From contig CAJJAR010000002.1 in NCBI GenBank assembly GCA_905182105.1, positions 1 to 64,000 on the forward strand: 64,000 bases of DNA, read 5' to 3'. The notes under the pieces were generated by a model. That model was not told where the DNA came from. It ran no database searches and saw only the letters and a program-made list of their open reading frames with translations. Made by a program: the position numbers and the translations under genes. This document shows, piece by piece, positions 53,860 through 64,000 of this stretch; within the stretch, counting starts at the first letter, position 1, and every line of letters starts with the position of its first letter. The DNA comes from an uncultured Paracoccaceae bacterium. Lineage in GTDB: Bacteria > Pseudomonadota > Alphaproteobacteria > Rhodobacterales > Rhodobacteraceae.

Positions 53860-54891
53860 TTAAATTGGGATCAAAACCCAGTAGTCGAGATCCAAAAGAA
53901 CCTCAGGAAGGTATTTGCCATCATCAGAGCGTAAATCAAATGGCGCACCACCTTTGGTTGCCACAAGACGCAAGCGCAATGCACCAACACCAGGTGCATC
54001 TGTCTCGGCTTTATCCAGAACCTCGGACCATGCCCGAATTGTATCACCAGCCAAACATGGGTTTGCATGCGCCCCACTATTCAGCCCCACCACAATCTGA
54101 GCATTCGCAAGACCGTTAAAAGACAGCGCACGCGCCATCGAAATAACATGGCCACCATAAATTAGGCGCGACCCATCTGGGCGTGCAGAGGTGTCAAAAT
54201 GGACCTTGGCCGTGTTTTGCCAAAGCCGCGTGGCTATCATGTGTTCGGCTTCTTCCACGGTGACGCCATCAACGTGGTCAATCTTTTCGCCGATTTCATA
54301 GTCACACCAACGGTGCGGTTCCCCAGCCAACGTGAAATCATAATTTGTGAAATCAAGGCCTTTGGGGATCGCCAACTGATCAACCGTTAGCGCCTTGGGT
54401 AGATCAGGGACAACGGTCACGGTTGCAGGTGCATCCAAATCCTTTTTGCGCACCATGACCCAACGCACGTATTCTAACACCGTTTCATCATGTTGGTTCA
54501 GCCCAGTCGTGCGCACATAAACAACGCCGGTCTTGCCGTTTGAATTTTGTTTGACACCGATTACCTCTGAGCGCGCTCGCAGGGTATCCCCCGGCCAAAC
54601 TGGCAACAGCCAGCGCCCTTGGGCATACCCAAGGTTAGCAACTGCGTTGAGCGAAACGTCAGGGACCGTTTTGCCAAATACGATGTGAAACGCGATCATG
54701 TCGTCCAGTGGACTAAATGGGAGTCCGCAATCTTGGGCGAATTGGTCAGACGAATACAGGGCATGACGCGCGGGATAGAGCATGTGGTAAAGCGCCCGTT
54801 CCCCCATATTCATCGTCCGAGGGACCGCATGATCAATCACTTGACCAACGGCGTAATCCTCAAAAAAGCGCCCTGTATTCGTCTTAACCAT
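53860..54891 (-). CDS. mch: Mesaconyl-CoA hydratase
   Basis: A 343-residue protein of the MaoC/hotdog hydratase family, the length of the Rhodobacter enzyme that hydrates mesaconyl-CoA to beta-methylmalyl-CoA in the ethylmalonyl-CoA pathway. The N-terminal hotdog contains RTMNMGERALYHMLYPARH and DDMIAFHIVFGKTVPDVSLNA; a second is around RLIYGGHVISMARAL (hydratase motif). It is the last gene of the mcl2-nnrU-DUF1737-mch unit; start overlaps the DUF1737 stop by one base. Confidence 0.92.
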   Translation of the reverse strand: MVKTNTGRFFEDYAVGQVIDHAVPRTMNMGERALYHMLYPARHALYSSDQFAQDCGLPFSPLDDMIAFHIVFGKTVPDVSLNAVANLGYAQGRWLLPVWPGDTLRARSEVIGVKQNSNGKTGVVYVRTTGLNQHDETVLEYVRWVMVRKKDLDAPATVTVVPDLPKALTVDQLAIPKGLDFTNYDFTLAGEPHRWCDYEIGEKIDHVDGVTVEEAEHMIATRLWQNTAKVHFDTSARPDGSRLIYGGHVISMARALSFNGLANAQIVVGLNSGAHANPCLAGDTIRAWSEVLDKAETDAPGVGALRLRLVATKGGAPFDLRSDDGKYLPEVLLDLDYWVLIPI

Positions 54892-55094
54892 TAGTGTTGA
54901 CCCAATTTGGTTTCAGGCGTGTATGTGCCTTCAACTTCTTTCACCACGGATTGCCCGCACCGCATAATCCCTGTTGCGTGGTCCCATGTTTGGGTTGGAG
55001 AGCCGTATAGTTCCCACCCCTTATTCATGGCATCCGTAACCTTGTGGCAAAAGGCTGATGTGTCTTCTTCAGACAGAAAACGATAAAGTTTCAT
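54891..55094 (-). CDS. DUF1737-domain protein
   Basis: A 67-residue protein, MKLYRFLSEEDTSAFCHKVTD then NKGWELYGSPTQTWD, the compact DUF1737 fold. Function is unknown. It is a short link gene between nnrU and mch, translated as part of that operon. Confidence 0.82.
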   Translation of the reverse strand: MKLYRFLSEEDTSAFCHKVTDAMNKGWELYGSPTQTWDHATGIMRCGQSVVKEVEGTYTPETKLGQH

Positions 55095-55103
55095 AAGTGT
55101 TTC

Positions 55104-55649
55104 TTACCCGAATGGATTGACGCCCAACGCGATGTGAATGGCGACCGCGATAGTGAAAGTGACCAAGGTGATAACAACCAGCAGAATATCTTTTGACTTG
55201 TTACCTGGTTCTGGACGGACCCAATCTGGCTCAGCCTTATTGATCAAAATGACCGACCCAACAGCCCAAGCGAGCATACCACCAAATAGGATGATCGCGG
55301 CCAAGTCACCGTTTATCAATAGGTGGGCAATAGCCCAAATTTTAACTGAGATCAGCATCGGGTGACGCAAGTATCCGCGCAAACGTCCCGTTGTTGCCGA
55401 CATGCCAAAGACGAAGAACGCGGCCAACATCAGCACGTGAGTGATGTGCTGCATTGCACTTGGTGGGTTCCAAACAGCGATGAAATCAGCGCTGCGGTAT
55501 CCAATGATCATTAGGACAATCGCCAACACGCTTGCGCCTGCAACGATCCCTTTGCCCTTATCGCCCACCTTGGCGCGGTGATCGGGTACCAGACGTTTCC
55601 AGTAATGTGCACCTGTCCATAGAATCAGGCCGAAAATGATTAGTAGCAT
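55104..55649 (-). CDS. NnrU-family membrane protein
   Basis: A 181-residue protein with about five helices. The NnrU hallmark RGYLRHPMLISVKIWAIAHLLINGD is near 89-113. NnrU was described with nitrite/nitric oxide respiration genes, but many bacteria have it elsewhere, for instance near carotenoid or ethylmalonyl-pathway genes, and its role here is unknown. It begins four bases downstream of mcl2. Confidence 0.88.
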   Translation of the reverse strand: MLLIIFGLILWTGAHYWKRLVPDHRAKVGDKGKGIVAGASVLAIVLMIIGYRSADFIAVWNPPSAMQHITHVLMLAAFFVFGMSATTGRLRGYLRHPMLISVKIWAIAHLLINGDLAAIILFGGMLAWAVGSVILINKAEPDWVRPEPGNKSKDILLVVITLVTFTIAVAIHIALGVNPFG

Positions 55650-55653
55650 TGTG

Positions 55654-56508
55654 TTACTCCGTGGCTAGGGCTGCGATTACATCTACCCTTGCCAGAATAT
55701 CACGTGCGGTTGCAACATGAAGGTTTTCCACAATTTTCCCATCTACCACGGCAACGCCCTGCCCTGCGGCCTCTGCCGCTTGGAATGCATCGATCTGGCG
55801 TTGGGCCAATTCCACCTCTTCTTCCGTTGGTGAAAATGCAGCATTGGTGACCTCGACCTGTGCGGGATGGATCAAGGTTTTACCGTCAAAGCCCATATCG
55901 CGGCCCTGCTCACATTCGACTTTCAGCCCCTCATCATCCTTGAAGGCATTATACACACCGTCAACAATCGCCAACCCATGCGCTTTTGCAGCCAACAGGC
56001 ACAAACCCAAGCTGGTCTGAAGCGGCAGACGATCTGTGCGGTGTCGGGTTTGCAAGTCTTTGGCTAAATCATTGGTGCCCATAACCATGCCTTGCAGCTG
56101 CGGATGACTAGCAATGGAGGCCGCGTTCAGCATCCCCAAAGGCGTTTCCATCATGGCCCAAAGTGGAATATTACCTGTGATTTGTGCCAAAGCATCCAAG
56201 TCCGCTAAGGCACTTACTTTTGGCAACAAAATCGCATCCGCGCCCATCGAAACAACGGCCTTTGCGTCATCAAGCCCCCAAGGCGTGTCAAAGGCATTGA
56301 TGCGGACAATCTTGATCCGCGCGCCGTAACCACCTGCATTCAACGCTTCGGCCAATGTGGACCGCGATGCAATTTTTTCATCAACAGATACCGCGTCTTC
56401 CAGATCAAAAATGATCGCATCCACCTCTAACCCACGTGCCTTATCAAGAGCACGCGGCTTAGATGCTGGAATATACAATATTGATCGCAAAGGGCGTGAG
56501 GCGGACAT
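55654..56508 (-). CDS. mcl2: (3S)-malyl-CoA thioesterase (Mcl2-type CitE-like lyase family)
   Basis: A 284-residue HpcH/CitE-family protein that, in Rhodobacter, hydrolyses (3S)-malyl-CoA to malate, the last step of the ethylmalonyl-CoA pathway. Evidence is SILYIPASKPRALDKARGL, IIFDLEDAVSVDEK and DMGFDGKTLIHPAQVEV with the family Asp/Glu metal residues. The ATG at 56508 gives the usual N-terminus; an earlier ATG at 56568 would add 20 residues. Co-location with mch supports Mcl2 rather than the Mcl1 lyase. First gene of its operon. Confidence 0.9.
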   Translation of the reverse strand: MSASRPLRSILYIPASKPRALDKARGLEVDAIIFDLEDAVSVDEKIASRSTLAEALNAGGYGARIKIVRINAFDTPWGLDDAKAVVSMGADAILLPKVSALADLDALAQITGNIPLWAMMETPLGMLNAASIASHPQLQGMVMGTNDLAKDLQTRHRTDRLPLQTSLGLCLLAAKAHGLAIVDGVYNAFKDDEGLKVECEQGRDMGFDGKTLIHPAQVEVTNAAFSPTEEEVELAQRQIDAFQAAEAAGQGVAVVDGKIVENLHVATARDILARVDVIAALATE

Positions 56509-56744
56509 GTTGGCATCTTTCACTGAGTCATAAAGTTGCACACAAAAGGCCATTTTCGCACGAAACATTCAAGCTGAATTCTCGACTGATCCAAAAAATG
56601 CACCGAATTTGACCTACCGAACGTTTAGTTAACCAATGATTCAGCGTTTTACGTGCAATTTCAACTCAACAAAAATTATCAACTCAAATCTTATTGGCTG
56701 CCCAACTCAAGTAGCCAGCACCTCTGCGAGAAGGTAAAATCAAA

Positions 56745-57077
56745 ATGAACCGCGAAATGAAAATGTTGCACATGTCAGCCCTCATGATGGCGAAGGGCCT
56801 TTTAATCGCAACCACAACACATGCATCCGCCCAACAGATGCTCAACTGCGGACCACGGCCCCAAGTGTTCGAACGACTGACAACAAACTATGGTGAAACG
56901 CGCCAATCAATTGGCCTAGGTGCCAACAATTCCCTAATCGAAGTTTACGCGTCCCACAGCACAGGGACTTGGACCATCACAATGACCCGCGCAGACGAAT
57001 TGACCTGCTTAATCGCATCGGGACAATCCTATGAAACATTGGTTGAAGCTCTGCCCGGTTCAGACAGCGAAGCCTAG
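56745..57077 (+). CDS. Small exported protein of unknown function
   Basis: A 110-residue protein with a signal peptide (cleavage probably after ASA at about 26-29), then a short domain with NCGPRPQVFERLTTNYGETRQSIG and two cysteines (NCG, TCL). No named family is recognised. It converges with the tauE-like gene (four-base overlap). It is on the opposite strand of both neighbours. Confidence 0.65.
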   Translation: MNREMKMLHMSALMMAKGLLIATTTHASAQQMLNCGPRPQVFERLTTNYGETRQSIGLGANNSLIEVYASHSTGTWTITMTRADELTCLIASGQSYETLVEALPGSDSEA

Positions 57078-57886
57078 GTCAGTCCATCAAAGATCAACTT
57101 GATCCCAGTGATCATTAAGATCACGTAGGTGAACGCAAAGAAGATGCGCTCTGGGACCAAATGATGCGCGCGCACCCCAATCCATGTCCCAAGCAACGCA
57201 AACGGGGCCAAGGCAAGATTGGCCAGACCTGTTTCCAGCGTGAACATTCCTAAAAATGCATAGGGAATGAACTTGGCGATGTTGATCGCCCAAAAGACAA
57301 CAACCGTACAAGCCTGATATTCTGTCTTATTGACTCCGCGCGACAGTAGGTAAACGGCTGCAGGGGGTCCACCGGCATGACTGACGAAACTGGTAAACCC
57401 AGCCGCAAACCCTGCCAGTCCTCCTTGCCAATCTGGGGCATCCCCCGCCGAGATATTGACCCACCCCCTTGAGGTGAGTTGCGTCCAGATGACAAAGGCC
57501 ACGGAAATAAACCCAATCAACACCCGAAACACATCATCATTCACAATGCTGAACAGACCAGCACCCAGCGCAACACCAGGTATTCCTCCCAAAATCAGCA
57601 ATCGCGACTCATGCCAGCGCCATTTGCCCCAGTAAGGTCGAAGGCTGGCCACATCCATTAGCATCAATAATGGCAACATGACTCCAAGGGCCAAACCGGG
57701 CGGCAATGTCAGGGCAAGAATCGAAGCCGCCACAAAAGCAGCACCAGACCCAAACCCCCCCTTGGATATACCTGCAAAAACAACCGCAGGTGCCGCAATC
57801 ATGAAAAAGCTTAGGTCTAACTCAAGCAATGCTACCACCTCAAAAACCCACAGATCACCAGTGTTTAGCGCACTAAGAGGGGGCAT
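57074..57886 (-). CDS. TauE/SafE-family membrane exporter (second copy)
   Basis: A 270-residue protein with about eight helices of the sulfite exporter TauE/SafE family. The first motif is VFAGISKGGFGSGAAFVAA (about 36-54) and the second FAAGFTSFVSHAGGPPAAVYLL (about 155-176). The ATG at 57886 follows AGGGG at a good distance; a TTG at 57829 with GAGGTGG upstream would give the N-terminus seen in relatives. It is unrelated in position to the first TauE gene at 36.5 kb. Divergent from mdh. Confidence 0.88.
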   Translation of the reverse strand: MPPLSALNTGDLWVFEVVALLELDLSFFMIAAPAVVFAGISKGGFGSGAAFVAASILALTLPPGLALGVMLPLLMLMDVASLRPYWGKWRWHESRLLILGGIPGVALGAGLFSIVNDDVFRVLIGFISVAFVIWTQLTSRGWVNISAGDAPDWQGGLAGFAAGFTSFVSHAGGPPAAVYLLSRGVNKTEYQACTVVVFWAINIAKFIPYAFLGMFTLETGLANLALAPFALLGTWIGVRAHHLVPERIFFAFTYVILMITGIKLIFDGLT

Positions 57887-57920
57887 AACATACCCCTGTA
57901 CTGGTTAGGAAGAATTCTAG

Positions 57921-58952
<1,032 letters not shown>

Positions 58953-58976
58953 GCCGATAAAGACAAATTCTAAGAT

Positions 58977-59012
58977 AAAAAGGCCACGCATGTTAATTGC
59001 GTGGCCTTTTTA
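58977..59012 (+). terminator. Intrinsic terminator after mdh
   Basis: AAAAGGCCACGCA pairs with TGCGTGGCCTTTT across an eight-base loop and is followed by TATC. The A-run and T-run make it usable in both directions. Confidence 0.85.
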
Positions 59013-59117
59013 TCTTTATGTCTGAGACAACGCCGCTAAGACTTAAAATTGCCCAGAGAGTTGTTTTTCAGAGTGAGCCGTCATAAAAAGCTAAGACTTT
59101 TGGCGACATTTGATTTT

Positions 59118-59148
59118 TGTGATCACACGATTTGCAAGTGTGATCACA
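59118..59148. promoter_or_regulatory. Paired TGTGATCACA operators upstream of sucC
   Basis: Perfect 10-bp palindromes TGTGATCACA at 59118-59127 and 59139-59148 repeat the sdh promoter arrangement with the same 21-bp spacing, 113-143 bases upstream of the sucC start. The 308-base gap between mdh and sucC also holds the mdh terminator; nothing else is recognised there. Confidence 0.75.
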
Positions 59149-59260
59149 AAAACTGAAAATCTTAGGGAAATTGCGCTAAAACCCTCTTTTTTCGTTTACG
59201 GCCCCTCCATAGATCAAGGTATACCCCTCCCCAAACGTATCTAATCGGGACCGATCTATC

Positions 59261-60454
59261 ATGAACATCCACGAATATCAGGCTAAAGCACTTTTGCGTT
59301 CTTACGGCGCACCAGTATCAGACGGACGTGTTGTCCTCAAAGCCGAAGACGCCAAAGCAGCTGCTGGCGAAATGGACGGCCCCTTGTGGGTGATCAAAGC
59401 TCAAATCCACGCAGGTGGACGCGGCAAAGGTAAATTCAAAGAGGCCGACGCTGGCGAAGCTGGTGGCGTACGTTTGACTAAGTCAGTCCAAGAAGCCGCT
59501 GACGAAGCCAAGAAGATGTTGGGCCGCACATTGGTCACACACCAAACTGGCCCAGTTGGCAAACAAGTCAACCGCATCTACATCGAAGACGGTTCAGGCA
59601 TTGAAAAAGAATTGTACCTTGCCCTGCTCGTAGATCGCCAAACATCCCGCATATCTTTCGTATGCTCCACTGAAGGCGGAATGGACATCGAAGAGGTTGC
59701 AGCGTCAACACCTGAGAAAATCCTATCCTTCTCAGTTGACCCCGCTTCTGGATATCAAGCATTTCACGGACGCCGCATTGCGTTCACACTAGGCCTTGAG
59801 GGCAAGCAAATCAAACAGTGCGTGATCTTGATGGGTCAGCTTTACAAAGCGTTCACTGAAAAAGACATGGAGATGCTGGAAATCAACCCACTGATCGTAA
59901 CAGACAGCGGTGATTTGAAAGTACTCGACGCGAAAGTATCATTCGACGGCAATGCAATGTACCGCCAGCCAGACATCAATGAACTGCGCGACGAAACAGA
60001 AGAAGACGCGAAAGAGCTAGAGGCGTCGAAGTACGACCTTAACTACATCACGCTCGACGGCGAAATCGGCTGCATGGTAAACGGTGCTGGTTTGGCGATG
60101 GCCACAATGGACATCATCAAGTTGTACGGCGCAGAGCCAGCAAACTTCCTAGATGTAGGTGGCGGCGCAACCAAAGAAAAAGTAACTGAAGCGTTCAAGA
60201 TCATTACTTCTGATCCAAACGTTAAAGGCATCTTGGTCAACATCTTTGGTGGCATCATGCGTTGCGACGTTATCGCTGAAGGCGTTGTAGCAGCTGTGAA
60301 AGAAGTCGGCCTAAAAGTTCCATTGGTTGTGCGCCTTGAAGGTACAAACGTGGCAGAGGGCAAAGCCATCATCAACAATTCGGGCCTCGACGTGATCGCG
60401 GCGGACGACTTGAAAGACGGCGCACAGAAAATCGTGAAAGCGGTTAAGGGATAA
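59261..60454 (+). CDS. sucC: Succinyl-CoA synthetase beta subunit (ADP-forming)
   Basis: A 397-residue ATP-grasp protein. [20 protein letters not shown] starts the domain; [13 protein letters not shown] is the nucleotide-binding region, and [18 protein letters not shown] and [17 protein letters not shown] lie in the C-terminal half. It forms the heterodimer that makes succinate and ATP from succinyl-CoA with SucD. First gene of the suc operon. Confidence 0.97.
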   Translation: MNIHEYQAKALLRSYGAPVSDGRVVLKAEDAKAAAGEMDGPLWVIKAQIHAGGRGKGKFKEADAGEAGGVRLTKSVQEAADEAKKMLGRTLVTHQTGPVGKQVNRIYIEDGSGIEKELYLALLVDRQTSRISFVCSTEGGMDIEEVAASTPEKILSFSVDPASGYQAFHGRRIAFTLGLEGKQIKQCVILMGQLYKAFTEKDMEMLEINPLIVTDSGDLKVLDAKVSFDGNAMYRQPDINELRDETEEDAKELEASKYDLNYITLDGEIGCMVNGAGLAMATMDIIKLYGAEPANFLDVGGGATKEKVTEAFKIITSDPNVKGILVNIFGGIMRCDVIAEGVVAAVKEVGLKVPLVVRLEGTNVAEGKAIINNSGLDVIAADDLKDGAQKIVKAVKG

Positions 60455-60530
60455 ACGCCTTTTACTGCGCACCTCGCGCTTCAACAATTTCGCCGCACAG
60501 CGGCACCGAAAACACACGAAGGAAGATCAC

Positions 60531-61412
60531 ATGGCTGTTCTTATCGACGAAAACACCAAAGTAATTTGCCAAGGCCTTACAGGCTCACAAGGTACTTTCC
60601 ACACAGAGCAAGCAATTGCATACGGCACCAAAATGGTTGGCGGCGTAACACCTGGTAAGGGCGGTCAATCGCACCTGAACCTTCCTGTGTTCAACTCTGT
60701 CCACGAAGCGATGCACATCACCGAAGCCAACGCTTCTGTAATTTACGTGCCTCCTCCCTTCGCAGCTGACTCAATCCTTGAGGCAATCGATGCGGAAATG
60801 CCGTTGATCGTTTGTATCACTGAAGGCATCCCAGTTCTGGACATGATGAAAGTGCAGCGCGCACTTCAGGGTTCTAAGTCCCGTCTCATCGGCCCTAACT
60901 GCCCAGGCGTAATCACACCTGACGCATGCAAAATCGGCATCATGCCGGGTCACATTCACCAGCGCGGCACATGTGGCGTTGTCTCACGTTCAGGCACACT
61001 GACATACGAAGCGGTTAAGCAAACTACTGACCTTGGCCTTGGCCAATCCTCAGCTGTTGGTATCGGCGGCGACCCGATCAAAGGGTCAGAGCACATCGAC
61101 ATCCTAGAGATGTTCTTGGCTGATCCAGAAACACAGTCCATCATCATGATCGGTGAAATCGGTGGTTCTGCTGAAGAAGAAGCAGCCCAATTCTTGGCTG
61201 ATGAAAAGAAAAAAGGCCGTTGGAAACCAACAGCTGGTTTCATCGCTGGCCGCACAGCCCCTCCCGGCCGTCGCATGGGCCACGCTGGCGCGATTGTCGC
61301 TGGTGGCAAAGGCGGCGCAGAAGACAAAATTGAAGCGATGAAGCTTGCTGGTATCGTTGTGGCAGATAGCCCAGCGACACTTGGCGAAGCTGTTATCGAA
61401 GCAATCGGTTAA
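60531..61412 (+). CDS. sucD: Succinyl-CoA synthetase alpha subunit
   Basis: A 293-residue CoA-binding subunit. [20 protein letters not shown] begins the CoA domain. The phosphorylated histidine is expected in [15 protein letters not shown] (about 246-260), and [15 protein letters not shown] belongs to the power-helix region. GGAAG lies upstream of the ATG. It is separated from sucC by 76 bases. Confidence 0.97.
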   Translation: MAVLIDENTKVICQGLTGSQGTFHTEQAIAYGTKMVGGVTPGKGGQSHLNLPVFNSVHEAMHITEANASVIYVPPPFAADSILEAIDAEMPLIVCITEGIPVLDMMKVQRALQGSKSRLIGPNCPGVITPDACKIGIMPGHIHQRGTCGVVSRSGTLTYEAVKQTTDLGLGQSSAVGIGGDPIKGSEHIDILEMFLADPETQSIIMIGEIGGSAEEEAAQFLADEKKKGRWKPTAGFIAGRTAPPGRRMGHAGAIVAGGKGGAEDKIEAMKLAGIVVADSPATLGEAVIEAIG

Positions 61413-61423
61413 AACAGCTAATG

Positions 61424-61451
61424 GGCGAGGTGGGGATTTCCCTGCCTCGCC
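61424..61451 (+). terminator. Hairpin between sucD and sucA
   Basis: GGCGAGG (61424-61430) pairs with CCTCGCC (61445-61451); an inner GGGA/TCCC pair may extend it. Only TTT follows, so it is a weak terminator or an RNA processing or stability element that could set the sucCD to sucA ratio. Confidence 0.4.
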
Positions 61452-61489
61452 TTTCCCCATCCGGCACAGTCTTATTCAAGGTTTAAACC

Positions 61490-64000
61490 ATGTCCGACAA
61501 CCCTGCTAACGACCAACTTCACGCCTCCTCCTTTATGCAGGGGCACAACGCCGAATACCTCGAGCAGATGTATGCGCGCTACGCCACCGACCCTGATGCG
61601 GTCGATGAAAGCTGGCAAACATTCTTCAAGGCAATGGGTGACGATGAAATTTCCGTCAAGCAGACTGCTGAAGGCCCCAGCTGGGCCCGTACCGATTGGC
61701 CACCGATGCCGACAGACGATTTGACTGCTGCCCTGACAGGCGAATGGGCACCAGAGCCCGAAGTCAAAAGCGCTGGCAAAAAAATTCAAACCAAGGCGTC
61801 TGAACAAGGCGTAAGCCTGAGCGATGAGCAGGTGAAACGCGCTGTCCTCGACAGTATCCGTGCGCTGATGATCATCCGTGCCTACCGTATCCGTGGTCAC
61901 CTTGTTGCTGATCTGGACCCGTTGGGCATGCGTTCGATCACGCCGCACCCAGAGCTTGATCCAAAGTCATACGGCTTTACCGATGCTGACATGGATCGCC
62001 CGATTTTCATCGATAACGTGCTGGGTCTACAAATTGCGACCATGCGCGAGATCCTTTCCATCGTGAAGCGCACTTATTGCGGTACCTTCGCGCTGCAATA
62101 CATGCACATCTCAAACCCAGAAGAAGCAGGTTGGCTCAAAGAGCGGATCGAAGGTTTGGGCAAAGAAATCCAATTCAGCCGTGAAGGTCGCAAAGCGATC
62201 CTAAACAAGATGGTTGAAGCTGAGGGTTTTGAGAAATTCCTACACGTCAAATACATGGGTACCAAGCGCTTTGGCCTTGATGGTGGCGAAAGCCTGATCC
62301 CAGCGATGGAACAGATCATCAAACGTGGTGGTTCATTGGGTGTCAAAGACATCGTGATCGGCATGCCGCACCGTGGCCGCCTATCCGTGCTGGCCAACGT
62401 TATGCAGAAGCCATACCGTGCGATCTTTAACGAATTCCAAGGCGGTTCTTCTAAACCTGAGGACGTTGATGGTTCTGGTGATGTGAAATATCACCTTGGC
62501 GCGTCTTCAGACCGTGAATTTGATAGCAACACAGTTCACTTATCTTTGACTGCAAACCCAAGCCACCTTGAGGCGGTCAACCCTGTCGTCATCGGCAAGG
62601 TCCGGGCAAAGCAAGACCAGTACAAAGATAAAGATCGTACCAGCGTTATGCCAATCCTGCTTCACGGTGATGCAGCATTCGCAGGCCAAGGTGTTGTGGC
62701 AGAATGTTTCGCCCTTTCTGGCCTACGCGGTCACAAGGCAGGCGGCACGATGCATATCGTGGTTAACAACCAAATCGGTTTCACCACTGCGCCGCACTTC
62801 TCACGGTCTTCACCATACCCAACCGACAACGCGCTTGTGGTTGAGGCTCCGATTTTCCACGTCAACGGTGATGACCCAGAAGCGGTTGTACACGCGGCGA
62901 AAGTTGCAACAGAGTTCCGTCAGAAATTCCACAAAGACGTGGTGATCGACATCTTCTGCTACCGTCGCTTTGGTCACAACGAGGGCGATGAGCCCATGTT
63001 CACGAACCCAGAGATGTACAAGAAAATCAAAACCCAAAAGACATCTTTGTCCCTCTACACAGAACGCCTTGTGCGTGACGGTCTTATCCCTGAGGGCGAG
63101 ATCGAAGACATGAAAGCGGCGTTCCAAGCCAAGCTAAACAATGAATTCGAAGCGGGCAAAGATTACAAACCGAACAAAGCTGACTGGCTGGACGGAAAAT
63201 GGTCACACCTTGATCGCAACAAAGACGATTATGTGCGTGGCGACACCGCTATTAAGCCTGAAACTATGGCTGAAATCGGCACAGCACTCAGCACAGCCCC
63301 AGACGGGTTCCCTGTCCACAAAACCGTTGGCCGTCTTCTGGACTCCAAAGCTAAGATGTTTGAATCCGGTTCAGGGTTCGACTGGGCCACCGGCGAAGCG
63401 CTCGCATTCGGTTCACTATTGACCGAAGGTTATCCTGTACGCCTATCCGGTCAGGACAGTACACGCGGCACATTCAGCCAACGCCACTCGGGCCTTGTGA
63501 ACCAAGACACCGAAGAGCGGTTCTATCCACTGAACAGCGTTCGTGCGGGTCAAGCACAGTACGAAGTCATCGACTCAATGCTGTCTGAATACGCGGTGCT
63601 TGGATTTGAATACGGCTACTCATTGGCAGAACCAAACGCGCTAACCCTTTGGGAAGCACAGTTCGGCGATTTTGCCAACGGCGCGCAAATCATGTTCGAC
63701 CAATTCATCAGCTCAGGCGAAAGCAAATGGTTGCGGATGTCTGGCCTTGTGATGCTTCTGCCTCACGGCTTTGAGGGCCAAGGACCAGAGCACTCTTCTG
63801 CCCGCCTAGAGCGCTTCTTGCAGATGTGTGGCCAGGACAACTGGATCGTCGCAAACTGTACGACACCAGCAAACTACTTCCACATCTTGCGCCGCCAGCT
63901 GCACCGCGATTTCCGCAAGCCACTGGTACTAATGACGCCAAAATCATTGCTGCGTCACAAGATGGCCGTTTCCAACGCCGAGGACTTTACCACTGGATCC
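61490..64000 (+). CDS. sucA: 2-oxoglutarate dehydrogenase E1, 3'-truncated by window end
   Basis: 837 codons of the thiamine-diphosphate E1 subunit are present and open, ending at the window edge. The N-terminus MSDNPANDQLHASSFMQGHN, IGMPHRGRLSVLANVM (about 289), the HGDAAFAGQGVVAE and NNQIGFTTAP TPP-binding region and SGQDSTRGTFSQRHSGLV (about 657) are all in place; the final transketolase C domain is not complete. It converts 2-oxoglutarate to succinyl-dihydrolipoamide on E2. sucB and the E3 gene probably follow outside. Confidence 0.97.
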   Translation, partial: MSDNPANDQLHASSFMQGHNAEYLEQMYARYATDPDAVDESWQTFFKAMGDDEISVKQTAEGPSWARTDWPPMPTDDLTAALTGEWAPEPEVKSAGKKIQTKASEQGVSLSDEQVKRAVLDSIRALMIIRAYRIRGHLVADLDPLGMRSITPHPELDPKSYGFTDADMDRPIFIDNVLGLQIATMREILSIVKRTYCGTFALQYMHISNPEEAGWLKERIEGLGKEIQFSREGRKAILNKMVEAEGFEKFLHVKYMGTKRFGLDGGESLIPAMEQIIKRGGSLGVKDIVIGMPHRGRLSVLANVMQKPYRAIFNEFQGGSSKPEDVDGSGDVKYHLGASSDREFDSNTVHLSLTANPSHLEAVNPVVIGKVRAKQDQYKDKDRTSVMPILLHGDAAFAGQGVVAECFALSGLRGHKAGGTMHIVVNNQIGFTTAPHFSRSSPYPTDNALVVEAPIFHVNGDDPEAVVHAAKVATEFRQKFHKDVVIDIFCYRRFGHNEGDEPMFTNPEMYKKIKTQKTSLSLYTERLVRDGLIPEGEIEDMKAAFQAKLNNEFEAGKDYKPNKADWLDGKWSHLDRNKDDYVRGDTAIKPETMAEIGTALSTAPDGFPVHKTVGRLLDSKAKMFESGSGFDWATGEALAFGSLLTEGYPVRLSGQDSTRGTFSQRHSGLVNQDTEERFYPLNSVRAGQAQYEVIDSMLSEYAVLGFEYGYSLAEPNALTLWEAQFGDFANGAQIMFDQFISSGESKWLRMSGLVMLLPHGFEGQGPEHSSARLERFLQMCGQDNWIVANCTTPANYFHILRRQLHRDFRKPLVLMTPKSLLRHKMAVSNAEDFTTGS

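Overview
The window looks like a chromosomal segment of a marine alphaproteobacterium of the order Rhodobacterales (Roseobacter group). This rests on a GcrA cell-cycle regulator, an ethylmalonyl-CoA pathway (crotonyl-CoA carboxylase/reductase, ethylmalonyl-CoA mutase, mesaconyl-CoA hydratase, malyl-CoA thioesterase), a Roseobacter-type LuxR/LuxI locus, an alphaproteobacterial LexA box (GTTC-N7-GTTC) and sdh and suc operons of the usual Rhodobacterales type. The species cannot be named from the sequence alone. No tRNA, rRNA, CRISPR array, insertion sequence or prophage was recognised.

Layout. 0-9.5 kb: 5' end of rpmB with its promoter, meaB, hrpB, gnd, argF-argD, an EamA-type exporter and gcrA with a possible leader attenuator. 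9.6-14.3 kb: a decayed thiamine-diphosphate enzyme fused by overlap to an intact CaiB/BaiF CoA-transferase, then SseB-like and uracil-DNA-glycosylase-like genes. 14.3-17.2 kb: an ArsR regulator with two near-identical operators, an ArsP/DUF318 permease and nhaA. 17.3-24.1 kb: kdsA beside a kpsT remnant, a broken phosphomannomutase and a broken VOC gene, then asmA, rimO and a broken dodecin. 24.3-31.2 kb: a LexA-box-controlled small gene, housekeeping genes, an AT-rich islet with a broken RraB-like gene, nfu, tsaB and rimI. 31.3-38.1 kb: a BMP-type nucleoside ABC transporter operon and a TauE/SafE plus TIGR02186 pair. 38.1-42.1 kb: an SDR and a RecD-like helicase, then a wrecked quorum-sensing locus. 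42.2-64 kb: central carbon metabolism, with ccr, an acyltransferase, ecm, deoD, a DUF1989 gene, sdhCDAB, the mcl2-nnrU-DUF1737-mch operon, mdh and sucC-sucD-sucA (sucA runs off the end).

How the genes work together. Ecm, Ccr, Mch and Mcl2, with the chaperone MeaB near the start, supply most of the ethylmalonyl-CoA route for assimilating acetyl-CoA. Its products enter the TCA cycle through succinyl-CoA and malate, which SucABCD, SdhCDAB and Mdh then handle. Two of these TCA operons, sdh and suc, carry the same pair of TGTGATCACA palindromes at the same 21-bp spacing and at nearly the same distance from the first gene, which suggests one shared regulator.

The most unusual global property is gene decay. 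About ten loci are interrupted by single nonsense codons, small indels or truncation while their neighbours are intact: a TPP enzyme, kpsT, phosphomannomutase, VOC, dodecin, an RraB-like gene, luxR, luxI, a small Cys protein and a DUF4344 peptidase. Several lesions look like recent C-to-T or G-to-A transitions (TGG to TGA or TAG, CAA to TAA) or repeat slippage (CG and poly-G).
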